Below, piece by piece: positions 43,539 to 53,476 of a stretch of 64,000 nucleotides of DNA (positions within the stretch are counted from its first letter, which is position 1; every line of letters begins with the position of its first letter). Made by a program: the position numbers and the translations under genes. Source of the stretch: Falsihalocynthiibacter sp042445055 (GTDB lineage: Bacteria > Pseudomonadota > Alphaproteobacteria > Rhodobacterales > Rhodobacteraceae); the NCBI RefSeq assembly GCF_042445055.1, contig NZ_CP170339.1, forward strand, positions 2,542,001-2,606,000. Direction: 5' to 3'. The notes beneath the pieces are model-generated. The model was not told where the DNA came from. It searched no databases and saw only the letters and a list, made by a program, of their open reading frames with translations.

Positions 43539-46500
43539 CTATGCCTCCTTAGGTGATTTTCGCTTCATCCGCTCTCTGGTGCTTTGAATAATCTTAAAGA
43601 AAACAGGGCTCAGAACACCCGCGGCCACCGCCGCCGCGATACTTCCGCCAAAAACAACAACACCAAGCGAAACGCGGCTTGCGGCACCTGCGCCAGACGC
43701 AATCACAAGCGGGAATACCCCCGCCGCAAATGCGAGCACGGTCATCATCACCGGTCTAAAGCGCAGCTTTGCTGCAAGCATCGCCGCTTCATGCACTTCC
43801 AACCCTTCGGTTTCACGCTGTTGCTTGGCGAACTCCACAATCAGAATTGCGGTCTTGGCGGTCATCGCGATCATCATCAATATCCCGATCTGACCATACA
43901 AACTAAGCGGCAAACCCGCGATCATCAGCGAACCCAGCGACCCCAGTACGGCAATTGGAACTGTAAGCAAAACCGCAACAGGCGTCAGGAATGACTCGTA
44001 CAGTGCCGCAAGGAACAGGAATGTCAGAACCAGCGACGCCGCGAGCGCGATCGGAACCGCATTGCCAGACTTACGCTCTTCAAAGCTTGAGTCTGTCCAT
44101 TCGTATTTGAAACCTTCGGGCATTGCCTCTGCGGCGGCGCGTTCCATCGCATTCATCGCATCGCCGGAACTATATCCGCCAGATGCGTTTGCGATACCAG
44201 TCACGGTTGCCGAGTTGAAGGTATTATAGCGATAGGAAACATCCGGCCCACGAGACGCTTCTGTTTGCACCATTGCACTGAGCGGCACCAATTCACCGCT
44301 TGTACTGGTTACATAGAGCTGATTTAGGGCGCGTTCATCCTGACGGAAGGGCGCGTCTGCCTGAAGCATGACCTTGTAAGTTTGCCCAAGCATGTTGAAA
44401 TCATTGACATATAGGCCGCCCAACTGGGTTTGAAGCGTCAAGAATATGTCTGATATCCGAACGCCCAGCGTTTTGGCCCGAATACGATCAATATCAAGTC
44501 GTATCTGTGGCGCACCAGATTTGAACGTCGAGAAGGCCGTCAAGATTTCAGGGGTTTCATTCCCAGCGGCGATTGTCGTCGCAAGGGCATTCGCCAGCAC
44601 TTCGGGTCCGCGCCCCTGTGTGTCTTCCAAAACAAAGGAGAAACCAGAAACTGCGCCCAAGCCGGGAATAGCTGGCGCACCAAAGACCAGAACTTGAGCC
44701 TCCGGCATCTTGCTGAACATGCCCTGATATTTAGCCTGAAGAGCGGCCTGCGAGACCTCGGCTTCGCTGCGTTCACTCCACGGCTTGAGCTTGGCAATAA
44801 CCATGCCTGCATTCGACTGGAGTGCCGTATTTAGGATGGAGTACCCGTTTACCGAAAGAACGTTTTCAATGGCTTCGTCCTCGCCCATTATCGTGGTGAT
44901 CTGGTCCATCACGACTTCGGTGCGATTGAGCGAAGCGGCCTGCGGCAATTGCACATCGACAATAAAGAATCCCTTATCCTCATCGGGAATAAAACTTTGC
45001 GGGATCACCGAGTATGACAGCGTGAGGAGGCCAAGCAGACCGACCACGAATACTGTCGCAATCACAAGGTGTTTGCAAAGGAACCCGACGATTACTAAAT
45101 AGAACTTCGTGACCCAATCGAAACCGTAGTTAAAGCCGCGTATAACGAAATTTGGCTTGTGCGAACGCTTCATCAGCACGGCCGAAAGTGCCGGGCTCAG
45201 GGTCAGCGCGTTCACCATAGAGATCAGCACGGCGACTGTAAGCGTTAGTCCGAATTGCCCCATCATTCGGCCAGTAATTCCTGGCAAGAGCATCGCAGGG
45301 CCAAACACCGCGACCAGAACCAATGACATTGCGATAATTGGGCCTGTCACTTCGTCCATGGCCTTGCCGGTTGCTTCAGGGGCGGACATTTCGGGGTTTT
45401 CGTGCATGATGCGCTCGACGTTCTCGACAACGATAATTGCGTTATCGACGGCTACGCCAATCGCCAGAATGAGGGCAAAAAGCGACACAGTATTGAGCGT
45501 CATACCCATCGCATACAAGACAGCCAGCGTGCCAATAATTGAAACGGGCACCGCAATTGTCGGGATCATCGTGGCACTCACAGTTCCAAGGAACAAATAG
45601 GTTACGACAACAACCAACAGAAGAGTAATGATCAGCGTGATAATCGTTTCGTTCAGGGACTCGCCGATAAATTCGGTGGTGTCATGGCCGATGACATACT
45701 CAAGATCATCTGGGAAATAGGCGCTGAGCTCATCCATTTTTGCGCGTACTTGCTCTGCAACCTCAAGTGAATTTGCTTCTGAGAGCTTGTAAATCGCAAT
45801 CAGAACACCCGGCCCATTATTGAATTCGCCATAGCCCTTATATACCTCGGCCCCTAACTCAATGCGCGCAACATCAGATAGGCGCACGATTGAGCCATCC
45901 TGATCCGCGCGCAGGATAATCTCTCCGAATTCCTCTGTGTTTTCGACACGCCCTTTTGTTGTCAGAACATACTGAAATTGCGTCTCTTCAGGGCTTGGCG
46001 CTGCCCCCAATTGTCCAACCGCAGCCTGAACGTTCTGTTCTTTAACCGCGGCAATAACCTGATCTACGCCCAGCCCGTAATTGGCGAGCTTAACGGGATC
46101 TAGCCAAGCCCTTAAGCCATAATCCAGCGCGCCAATAATACTCGCCTCACTCACACCGCCCAGCCTTGCAAGCTCTCCAGTGACGTTGATTGACGCATAG
46201 TTAGATAAGAAAACCCGATCGAATGACTCGTTCGGTGAAACAAGGTTCACGACCATCAACATATCGGGATTACGTTTGCGCACACTGATACCGCGCTGGC
46301 GGACTTCTGGCGGCAATGACGGTTCTGCGAGGGACACGCGGTTTTGAACATCCACTTGCGCCAAATTCGCATCGGTTCCGACTGCGAAAGTCACCGTAAG
46401 CGTATAGCTACCATCGCTCGCGGATTTCGAGGACATATATTCCATCCCCTCAGCGCCGTTGACCTCATCCTCAATCTGGGCAGCGACGGTAGCCTGTATC

Positions 46501-46670
46501 GTCTCGGCACTTGCCCCGGGATAAACCGCACGCACAACAACTTTGGGCGCGGTAATGTCGGGGTATTGATCCACCGGCATAACCAACCCCGCCACGATAC
46601 CGAAAATCGTGATCAGAATAGAAATTACAAAAGCAAATTTAGGACGCTCAATAAAAAATCTGGGACCCAT
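43539..46670 (-). CDS. RND-family efflux pump, inner-membrane transporter (HAE1 type)
   Basis: 1043 residues, the usual size of AcrB/MexB-type trimer subunits. The first helix is preceded by FIERPKFAFVIS, and the N-terminal periplasmic motif PGASAETIQATVAAQIEDEVNG is present. The proton-relay helix contains IGVAVDNAIIVVENVERIM with the conserved Asp pair region, and the second half contains GILMMIAMTAKTAILIVEFA. ATG 46670 is chosen because CAGGAGA sits just upstream; an upstream TTG frame would overlap the adaptor gene. The adaptor gene ends 25 bp upstream. No outer-membrane factor gene is adjacent. Confidence 0.92.
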   Translation of the reverse strand: MGPRFFIERPKFAFVISILITIFGIVAGLVMPVDQYPDITAPKVVVRAVYPGASAETIQATVAAQIEDEVNGAEGMEYMSSKSASDGSYTLTVTFAVGTDANLAQVDVQNRVSLAEPSLPPEVRQRGISVRKRNPDMLMVVNLVSPNESFDRVFLSNYASINVTGELARLGGVSEASIIGALDYGLRAWLDPVKLANYGLGVDQVIAAVKEQNVQAAVGQLGAAPSPEETQFQYVLTTKGRVENTEEFGEIILRADQDGSIVRLSDVARIELGAEVYKGYGEFNNGPGVLIAIYKLSEANSLEVAEQVRAKMDELSAYFPDDLEYVIGHDTTEFIGESLNETIITLIITLLLVVVVTYLFLGTVSATMIPTIAVPVSIIGTLAVLYAMGMTLNTVSLFALILAIGVAVDNAIIVVENVERIMHENPEMSAPEATGKAMDEVTGPIIAMSLVLVAVFGPAMLLPGITGRMMGQFGLTLTVAVLISMVNALTLSPALSAVLMKRSHKPNFVIRGFNYGFDWVTKFYLVIVGFLCKHLVIATVFVVGLLGLLTLSYSVIPQSFIPDEDKGFFIVDVQLPQAASLNRTEVVMDQITTIMGEDEAIENVLSVNGYSILNTALQSNAGMVIAKLKPWSERSEAEVSQAALQAKYQGMFSKMPEAQVLVFGAPAIPGLGAVSGFSFVLEDTQGRGPEVLANALATTIAAGNETPEILTAFSTFKSGAPQIRLDIDRIRAKTLGVRISDIFLTLQTQLGGLYVNDFNMLGQTYKVMLQADAPFRQDERALNQLYVTSTSGELVPLSAMVQTEASRGPDVSYRYNTFNSATVTGIANASGGYSSGDAMNAMERAAAEAMPEGFKYEWTDSSFEERKSGNAVPIALAASLVLTFLFLAALYESFLTPVAVLLTVPIAVLGSLGSLMIAGLPLSLYGQIGILMMIAMTAKTAILIVEFAKQQRETEGLEVHEAAMLAAKLRFRPVMMTVLAFAAGVFPLVIASGAGAASRVSLGVVVFGGSIAAAVAAGVLSPVFFKIIQSTRERMKRKSPKEA

Positions 46671-46695
46671 GAATGTCTCCTGACGCGTGGCCGCG

Positions 46696-47832
46696 TTAGC
46701 CGTCAAAATTTTCCGTAGTTACGGTTCTTCCTACGCGTATTTTCTGTAGACCTTCGACTACGACAACGTCATTTTCATTAAGCCCTTCAGGGACTGACCA
46801 ATTGGCCCCGTCGCGAATTCCCACCTCAATATTCTGGCGTTTGACCACCCCATCGCTCACGACGTAAACAAAATGCCCCTGCTGATCCAAGCTAACTGCC
46901 CGCTGTGGGACGGTAAGTGTTTCAATCGCTTCGATAACGGCGCCGTTAATCGTGACGTTCTCGCCGGGGAGTAGATACCCGTCGGGATTTGGGAAAACGA
47001 TGCGCGCGGCAATTGTGCCGCTACTTGCAACGGCCGTGTTATCCCAATCTTCGAAAACACCCGTATGCGGGTATTCGGTACCGCCCGGCAAAATCAACGT
47101 GAGTTCGAGCGTTGGAATGCTCTGACTTTGTTCCTCAAGTTTCAAACGTCTGATCAGAAAATCGAAATAATTTGCCTGATCTACCCGACCAACGGCATAG
47201 ATCGGATCCAGTGATTCAATCTCAAGGACGCTTCCCGGTTGTGTCGGGTCTCCAGGCTGAAACAGATCACCCTCGCCGTAATTCGGCTTACTTGCGCGCC
47301 CATCAAAGGGGGCAACAACTTCAGTATCCGCGAGCGCTTTTTCCGCTTTCTGAAGCAGCGCCTCGTTTACTTGGACTTCCGCAGAGGCGACATCCCGCGT
47401 TGCCGTCGCAATATCCAAATCGCGCTGTGAAACGCTCCCACGCCCCACCAACTGGCGCGCGCGTTCGAAGTCCCCGATTGCCTGAACCTCGCTGGCCTTT
47501 GCCTTGAGCAGGTTTGCCTTCGCTTGCGCAACAGCAATCTCATAGTCGGTCTTGTCCAACTCAATGAGCAGATCACCCTTTTTCACAAGCTGTCCGGGCC
47601 TCACGTGGATTTTGAGTATTTGCGCCGCAATTATCGGACGCACTGAGGCCGTCTGAAATGATTCAATACGCGCCGGATGACTGAATGAAGGGCGGATGCT
47701 CTCTTTCTTCACTTCCACAACCTTAACCGGAATCGCATCGGCGTCTTGTGCCAAAACGAGATCAGCCGCGCTAACACCAAAGATGAATGCCGCCAAGGTA
47801 AATAGACTTGTAGTATAGTGTCGTAGGCGCAT
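46696..47832 (-). CDS. RND efflux periplasmic adaptor (membrane fusion protein)
   Basis: 378 residues. A signal sequence (about 1-28, ending ADLVLAQD; no lipobox) is followed by a lipoyl half-motif VRPGQLVKKGDLLIELDKTDYE, an alpha-hairpin (about 90-150, AQAKANLLKAKASEVQAI, VNEALLQKAEKALADTEV), the second lipoyl half APFDGRASKPNYGEGDLF, and a beta-barrel/membrane-proximal part with FPNPDGYLLPGENVTI. It should link the RND transporter to an outer-membrane channel encoded elsewhere. Substrate unknown. Confidence 0.9.
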   Translation of the reverse strand: MRLRHYTTSLFTLAAFIFGVSAADLVLAQDADAIPVKVVEVKKESIRPSFSHPARIESFQTASVRPIIAAQILKIHVRPGQLVKKGDLLIELDKTDYEIAVAQAKANLLKAKASEVQAIGDFERARQLVGRGSVSQRDLDIATATRDVASAEVQVNEALLQKAEKALADTEVVAPFDGRASKPNYGEGDLFQPGDPTQPGSVLEIESLDPIYAVGRVDQANYFDFLIRRLKLEEQSQSIPTLELTLILPGGTEYPHTGVFEDWDNTAVASSGTIAARIVFPNPDGYLLPGENVTINGAVIEAIETLTVPQRAVSLDQQGHFVYVVSDGVVKRQNIEVGIRDGANWSVPEGLNENDVVVVEGLQKIRVGRTVTTENFDG

Positions 47833-48127
47833 TGATTACTCCTAGAACGCTTGAATTTTTTAACGCAATAATCTGACGCTAACCTAATTGAGAATTAAAA
47901 AGCAACATATTAGACGGCTTAAGAGATGGTTTTGAACCGCCTAATCACGGCACAGCTACCCGATCACGTTACACCAATCGATTGGATTTTGCTTCTCGCA
48001 TCCCCTCTCTCGCGCTGGCGACTTTGATATTTCATATCAAAGAACCAACGATCAACTGACTGCCTCCCTTGAGCAATACGACGCTTTTACAGCACATTTT
48101 TTACACACAATGTTTTCAACCCTAAAT
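47833..48127. other. Divergent intergenic region, RND adaptor and imuA
   Basis: About 295 bp before the LexA box, AT-rich near 47860-47920. It should contain promoters in both directions. Apart from the SOS box at its right edge I see no clear operator. Confidence 0.4.
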
Positions 48128-48142
48128 GTTCGCATTATGTTC
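48128..48142 (+). promoter_or_regulatory. LexA (SOS) box of alphaproteobacterial type
   Basis: GTTC at 48128-48131, seven bases, GTTC at 48139-48142: the exact GTTC-N7-GTTC consensus of alphaproteobacterial LexA. It ends five bases before the ATG of imuA, indicating that DNA damage controls imuA-imuB-dnaE2. Confidence 0.85.
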
Positions 48143-48147
48143 CATGC

Positions 48148-48699
48148 ATGCGAGTCGAATTTCACACAGTTTTCCCTCTACGCTATGCGCGCGTCCATGA
48201 GGTTTATGGGGCTGGGGCCGCGAGCTTTGCAGTTATTGCAGCTGCAGGCAGATGTTTGTGGATCCGCGAAAACTGGTTGTCTGATACGCTAATGCCGCAG
48301 GGGATGTTGCCAGTTTTTGACCCTGCGCAACTCCTGCTGGCTCGCCCTAAGGATCAGACAGACAGCCTCGCAGTCGCAGAGGAGGCGCTCAAGGACGGCG
48401 CTTTGCCATTTATTGTCATCGAGATAGCCCGCCCCCTAAACTTGCGAGAAGGGCGACGGCTGCAACTGGCAGCTAAGGCGGGCAAGACGACCGGCCTCTG
48501 CCTCATTCACGAAGGTATGGGATCGAACGCCGCCGAAACAAGATGGAAGGCCACGCCAAGCTTTGACAATAAAACTGAGGACTCGACTCTGATGCGTTGG
48601 GAAATTATTAAGAACAAATCAGGAACACTTGGTGGTTGGAATGTTCGATGGGATCAGGAAAGACGTCGTGTGCATGTGGTTTCCACGATTGGCCAGTGA
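48148..48699 (+). CDS. imuA: ImuA, mutagenesis cassette accessory protein (RecA-like)
   Basis: 183 residues, short for ImuA (often 220-260). It begins directly at VFPLRYARVHEVYGAGAASFAVIAAAG, the ImuA-specific motif region, and contains LFxVIEIARPLNLREGRRLQLAAKAGKTTGLCL-like RecA-fold strands. It acts with ImuB and DnaE2 in damage-induced translesion synthesis. ATG 48148 lies right after the LexA box with no ribosome-binding site, so the mRNA may be leaderless. It overlaps imuB by 59 nt. Confidence 0.8.
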   Translation: MRVEFHTVFPLRYARVHEVYGAGAASFAVIAAAGRCLWIRENWLSDTLMPQGMLPVFDPAQLLLARPKDQTDSLAVAEEALKDGALPFIVIEIARPLNLREGRRLQLAAKAGKTTGLCLIHEGMGSNAAETRWKATPSFDNKTEDSTLMRWEIIKNKSGTLGGWNVRWDQERRRVHVVSTIGQ

Positions 48700-50095
48700 T
48701 CGGGTTCTGCGCGCACGTTCTATTGACGGTCCCTTCGCAATTATACTCAAATCGAATAACACCGATCGGATTTATTGCCTCAATCAAACCGCAGAACGAC
48801 TTGGCCTGACGCGCGGCATGAGCCTTGCGGATGCCCGCGCCTTTTGTCCCGATCTTATTAGCCAACCCGCACGTCCCGATCTGGATGCACGTTTTCTTGC
48901 GACATTACGGCGGTGGGCAACGCGATACTGCCCTTGGGTCGGCCACGATGGCCTAGATGGTTTGGTGCTAGATGTCACCGGATCAACACATCTTTGGGGT
49001 AGTGAAGCATTGATGCTGGCAGACATCAGGGACCGTACAGCGAGAGCCGGATTGACGCTCCGATTGGGGAGCGCTCACACTCGCGGGGCGGCTTGGGCTT
49101 TCGCACATTTTGGCACGGGAACGGCGACATTAACCGATCTACCTGTTGCGGCATTACGGCTTAATGAGGCCACCGTAACGGCACTGCAGCGCCTAGGGCT
49201 GCGCAGCATTGGTGATCTTTCTGAGGCCCCCCGCGCGCCGCTAGCCCGACGCTTTGGCGCCAAGTTGCTTCTTCATCTCGATCAAGCCATGGGGCACGTA
49301 CCCGAACCGATCACGCCCGAAGGTGAACCGCCCAGTTTCGCGACGCGCATGAGCCTGCCAGAACCAATTGGTCTAACCGATGATGTAATGAGGGTCACGG
49401 CACGGCTTCTGACCCCACTCTGCGATAAACTCAAAACACATGGAATGGGAGCGCGGCGCCTCACTCTGACTCTGCGCCGCGTTGACCAAGGAAGCCCGCA
49501 AGTCGAGTTACGTCTTGCCGCCCCGATGCGCGATCCGCAACGGATTTTACCACTATTCACCCACGGAGTAGGAGAAGTGGACGCTGGGTTTGGAATTGAT
49601 CAAATCCGACTGGAGGCAATTGATGTCGAACCCCTCCCCGTACAACAGATCGGCAATACGCAAAGTTCTCCCGACCGACTTAATGACCTGATCACACGTA
49701 TAGGTACACGCATCGGCATAGAGAATATTCAGCGATTTCTACCCGCTGACAGCCATATCCCGGAACGCAGCTTTTTAATTGCCCCTGCAGCCTTTAGCCA
49801 AGCCGACAGCGCTTGGACCAGAGTACGCCCACGCCCCCTGCGCATTTTTCCTCCCGAGCCGATTGCCGGAAGGGGCACACAACCTCCTGCTCGGTTTATT
49901 TGGCGCCGCATGTCATTCGCCACAGGACGTTCCATCGGGCCCGAACGCATTGCGCCTGAATGGTGGCTACCGGATGACGCGTGGCGTTCTGGCGTGCGCG
50001 ATTATTGGCGGATAGAAACCCGCGAGGGGCGCAGGCTCTGGCTCTATCATACGCCGCAAAATCCTGGCTGGTTTGTCCAAGGAGAATTCGCATGA
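48641..50095 (+). CDS. imuB: ImuB, inactive Y-family polymerase of the mutagenesis cassette
   Basis: 484 residues of the DinB/UmuC-like fold: MWFPRLASDRVLRA, ERLGLTRGMSLADARAFCP, DGLVLDVTGSTHLWG and LTLRLGSAHTRGAAWAFAHF. The catalytic acidic residues of true Y-family polymerases are replaced, as known for ImuB, which serves as the beta-clamp-binding hub of the complex. Start 48641 (MFDGIRKD) is one of several; 48674 is possible. It overlaps the dnaE2 start (ATGA, 4 nt). Confidence 0.85.
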   Translation: MFDGIRKDVVCMWFPRLASDRVLRARSIDGPFAIILKSNNTDRIYCLNQTAERLGLTRGMSLADARAFCPDLISQPARPDLDARFLATLRRWATRYCPWVGHDGLDGLVLDVTGSTHLWGSEALMLADIRDRTARAGLTLRLGSAHTRGAAWAFAHFGTGTATLTDLPVAALRLNEATVTALQRLGLRSIGDLSEAPRAPLARRFGAKLLLHLDQAMGHVPEPITPEGEPPSFATRMSLPEPIGLTDDVMRVTARLLTPLCDKLKTHGMGARRLTLTLRRVDQGSPQVELRLAAPMRDPQRILPLFTHGVGEVDAGFGIDQIRLEAIDVEPLPVQQIGNTQSSPDRLNDLITRIGTRIGIENIQRFLPADSHIPERSFLIAPAAFSQADSAWTRVRPRPLRIFPPEPIAGRGTQPPARFIWRRMSFATGRSIGPERIAPEWWLPDDAWRSGVRDYWRIETREGRRLWLYHTPQNPGWFVQGEFA

Positions 50096-53000
50096 GCTAT
50101 GCCGAGTTGTGTGTCACTTCGAATTTCACCTTTCTCACTGGTGCATCGCACCCCGAAGAACTCGTGCTGCGCGCCGCCGAACTCGGGCTTGAGGCGATCG
50201 CCATCACCGATTGCAACACGCTTGCGGGGGTGGTGCGCGCCTATTCGGCATTAAAAACCTTGCGCGATGAAGCCGCAGAAAAACTCCGCATACGCTCTTC
50301 GCATCAAGTGGACTCTTGCTCACGAAAAGAGGTTGGCCGGCCCAAAGATCTTCCCACACCCGAGATGCACAAACTGCCAAAACTGATCGTCGGCACACGA
50401 CTATCCCTGCGGGACTGCCCCGTAGATTGGCTTGCCTTACCCACAGACCGTGATGCCTATCATCGACTATCGAGACTCTTAACTCTTGGTAAACAGCGGG
50501 CAGAAAAGGCCGAATGCTATCTCGACCTCGCGGATTTGGAGGCGGGTTGCCAAGGCATGATCCTTATTGCATTGCCACCCCGTCGTTTGGATCAAGCACA
50601 ACCAGCACTTCGACGGCTGCATCGACGCTTCCCAGGGCAGATATATCTAGGTGCGGTTCCACCTTATGACGGCTCCGATCAGAAGTGGTTCAATGCTTGT
50701 GCTACGCTAGCTCTACGCTGTTCGACACCCATGGTGGCAGTGGGAGATGTCCTTATGCATCACGGGCGGCGGCGCAAGCTGTTGGATGTACTGACATGTA
50801 TGCGCGAAGGTTGCACGATTGACCAGATTGGCACAAAAGCCCAGCCAAATGCCGAACGCCGTCTCAAAAGCGGACCGGACATGGCTCGGCTTTTCCGGCA
50901 GCACCCTGCCGCACTCAAACGCACCTTAGAGATCGCCGACCGCTGTAGTTTTGACCTCTCGGAATTAAGCTATGAATACCCCGATGAAATGTCCAACGGC
51001 GAAACACCACAAGCCAGACTAACTCGACTAGCACATGAAGGCATCAAGCATCGCTACCCTCACGGAGTGACCCAGCGCGTACATGACCTTATGAAAAAGG
51101 AGCTTAGCCTTGTTTCGGAACTCGGTTATGCGTCCTACTTCCTCACGGTTCACGACATCGTACAGGAGGCACGCTCTCGGGGTATCCTCTGTCAGGGGCG
51201 AGGCTCAGCGGCCAATTCGATACTCTGCTATCTTCTGGGCATTACCGACGTATCGCCCGATATGATTGGCATGGTCTTCGAACGCTTCATCTCGCGGCAC
51301 CGTGGCGAGCCACCCGACATTGACGTAGATTTCGAGCATGAGCGCCGCGAAGAGGTTATCCAGTGGATCTATGCAAAATACGGACGACACCGTGCGGGGC
51401 TTTGCGCCACAGTTATCCATTTCCGCACCCGTGCAGCCATCCGAGAGGTCGGCAAGGTTATGGGACTCTCCCAAGACCTCACTGCGCGACTGTCGGGGGA
51501 CATCTGGGGAGTAAGCAACTCCGGCGCCGATATGGAGCGAGCACAGAAGCTTGGGCTAAACCTCAACGATCAGAGGTTAGCGCAGACTATAGAACTCATT
51601 GGTGAAATCATCGGTTTCCCGCGCCACCTGTCCCAACATGTCGGCGGGTTCATCATCACGCGCGGGCGCCTCGACGCATTGTGCCCCATCGAAAACGCGG
51701 CGATGGAGGGGCGCACTGTCATTGAATGGGATAAGGATGACATCGATGCCCTCGGCATTCTCAAAGTGGACATCCTTAGCCTCGGGATGCTCACCTGCCT
51801 ACGCAAGAGCTTTGCACTCTTAGTTGAACATCAGAAAATGCAACTGTCTCTCGCCACCGTGCCACAAGAAGACAAAGCAACCTACGACATGCTCCAGCGC
51901 GCTGATGCAGTCGGGGTGTTTCAGGTTGAAAGCCGCGCGCAGATGAATTTCCTACCCCGGATGAAACCTGCGACCTTTTATGATCTGGTAATCGAAGTCG
52001 CCATCGTGCGCCCTGGCCCCATTCAAGGCGGCATGGTCAAACCTTATATCCGACGACGGCAAGGCTTTGAGGCTCCAGAACCCTTTGGACCAGCATTGGC
52101 GAAAGTGACGGAAAGAACACTCGGCGTACCTTTATTTCAAGAGCAAGCCATGCAAATCGCCGTGGTTGGCGCGGGCTATTCAGCCGAAGAAGCCGACAAG
52201 CTCAGACGTTCGCTCGCGTCCTTCCGACGCATGGGCACGATTGGCGAACATCGTGATCGCTTTGTGCGCGGAATGAGAAATAACGGCTATTCCGAAGAAG
52301 TGGCAAACGCCTGCTTTGGCCAGATCGAAGGCTTTGCCGATTATGGCTTTCCCGAAAGCCACGCTGCGGCCTTCGCGATGCTGACCTATGTTTCTTCTTG
52401 GTTGAAATGCCACCACCCTGCTGTCTTTGCTTGTGCTTTGCTCAACTCCCAGCCGATGGGATTTTACGCACCCGCCCAGATCGTGCGAGACGCGCGCGAA
52501 CATAACGTCGAGGTGAGGCCCGTTTGCGTCAACAATTCCGATTGGGACAATCTTTTGGAGCGCCGCGCAGATGGCACACTCGCGCTCAGGCTCGGGTTTC
52601 GCCAGATCAAAGGCTTTCGCGAAGAAGATGCGAAATGGATCACCGCCGCACGCGGAAATGGCTATCAGGATCCAGAAAGCGTCTGGCTTCGTTCGGGGGC
52701 CACCCCAGCTGTTCTTGAACGGTTAGCCGAGGCAGACGCCTTCACGGGTATGGGGCTGACGCGCCGTGACGCACTTTGGCAGGTCCGTGCAATCCGCGCC
52801 GCAAGGCCTCTACCGCTCTTTTCTGATCCTATAGATGGTGAAGGCATTCGAGAGGCGAAGGTAAATTTGCCGAGTATGCATCTAGGGGAAGAAGTCGTAG
52901 AAGATTACGTCGCTTTGCGTCTCACGCTACGCGCCCACCCGATGGAGCTTTTGCGCCCAACGCTCCCCGACATCACCCCGCATGACTGCCTTACCACCGC

Positions 53001-53400
53001 TCCATTAAAACGCACTTCAGTCTGCGGTCTCGTGATTACGAGGCAACGTCCAGGTACGGCGTCAGGCGTGATCTTTCTGACGCTAGAAGACGAAACCGGA
53101 GTATCAAACATCGTGATCTGGCCTAATGTTTATAAACGCTTCAGGCGTGCTGTCATGGGCGGTCGCCTGCTCCACGTCACAGGACGTCTGGAGCGCGAAG
53201 GTATTGTTGTGCATCTGATCGCCGACCACATCGAAGATCTGTCGTATAAGCTGTCGGAACTGGGACACCCAATGGACGACGCAATCGGCATCACCCAGCC
53301 GCAAGCAGACGACGCCCCGCGCCCGCCGCGCTATTCATCCCGTGCACGCCACCCGAGAGAGCAAGCAAAACGGCTATTTCCGAGTAGAGATTTTCATTGA
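50092..53400 (+). CDS. dnaE2: Error-prone DNA polymerase DnaE2
   Basis: 1102 residues, the typical DnaE2 size and shorter than replicative DnaE1. An N-terminal PHP domain (FTFLTGASHPEELV, EAIAITDCNTLAGVVRAY) is followed by the polymerase core (ILCQGRGSAANSILCYLLG, catalytic PPDIDVDFEHERREE, IVRPGPIQGGMVKPY) and a C-terminal OB fold (VCGLVITRQRPGT). ATG 50092 has GGAG eight bases upstream. It is third in the LexA-controlled cassette and performs translesion synthesis and induced mutagenesis. Confidence 0.93.
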   Translation: MSYAELCVTSNFTFLTGASHPEELVLRAAELGLEAIAITDCNTLAGVVRAYSALKTLRDEAAEKLRIRSSHQVDSCSRKEVGRPKDLPTPEMHKLPKLIVGTRLSLRDCPVDWLALPTDRDAYHRLSRLLTLGKQRAEKAECYLDLADLEAGCQGMILIALPPRRLDQAQPALRRLHRRFPGQIYLGAVPPYDGSDQKWFNACATLALRCSTPMVAVGDVLMHHGRRRKLLDVLTCMREGCTIDQIGTKAQPNAERRLKSGPDMARLFRQHPAALKRTLEIADRCSFDLSELSYEYPDEMSNGETPQARLTRLAHEGIKHRYPHGVTQRVHDLMKKELSLVSELGYASYFLTVHDIVQEARSRGILCQGRGSAANSILCYLLGITDVSPDMIGMVFERFISRHRGEPPDIDVDFEHERREEVIQWIYAKYGRHRAGLCATVIHFRTRAAIREVGKVMGLSQDLTARLSGDIWGVSNSGADMERAQKLGLNLNDQRLAQTIELIGEIIGFPRHLSQHVGGFIITRGRLDALCPIENAAMEGRTVIEWDKDDIDALGILKVDILSLGMLTCLRKSFALLVEHQKMQLSLATVPQEDKATYDMLQRADAVGVFQVESRAQMNFLPRMKPATFYDLVIEVAIVRPGPIQGGMVKPYIRRRQGFEAPEPFGPALAKVTERTLGVPLFQEQAMQIAVVGAGYSAEEADKLRRSLASFRRMGTIGEHRDRFVRGMRNNGYSEEVANACFGQIEGFADYGFPESHAAAFAMLTYVSSWLKCHHPAVFACALLNSQPMGFYAPAQIVRDAREHNVEVRPVCVNNSDWDNLLERRADGTLALRLGFRQIKGFREEDAKWITAARGNGYQDPESVWLRSGATPAVLERLAEADAFTGMGLTRRDALWQVRAIRAARPLPLFSDPIDGEGIREAKVNLPSMHLGEEVVEDYVALRLTLRAHPMELLRPTLPDITPHDCLTTAPLKRTSVCGLVITRQRPGTASGVIFLTLEDETGVSNIVIWPNVYKRFRRAVMGGRLLHVTGRLEREGIVVHLIADHIEDLSYKLSELGHPMDDAIGITQPQADDAPRPPRYSSRARHPREQAKRLFPSRDFH

Positions 53401-53425
53401 ATCCGAGAATGCGTTAGAATTCCGC

Positions 53426-53449
53426 CGAAAATAAACAGACGCATTTTCG
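53426..53449. terminator. Possible bidirectional hairpin between convergent genes
   Basis: CGAAAAT (53426-53432)/ATTTTCG (53443-53449), a 7-bp AT-rich repeat in the 76-bp gap between dnaE2 and the aspartoacylase-like gene. It is weak. Confidence 0.3.
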
Positions 53450-53476
53450 CCGAGTAAACATCAATCGATCCTTTGT

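Noticed and set aside
43539..47832. Type I secretion exporter for the adhesin
   Set aside because: The two genes are an RND transporter and its adaptor, not an ABC exporter.
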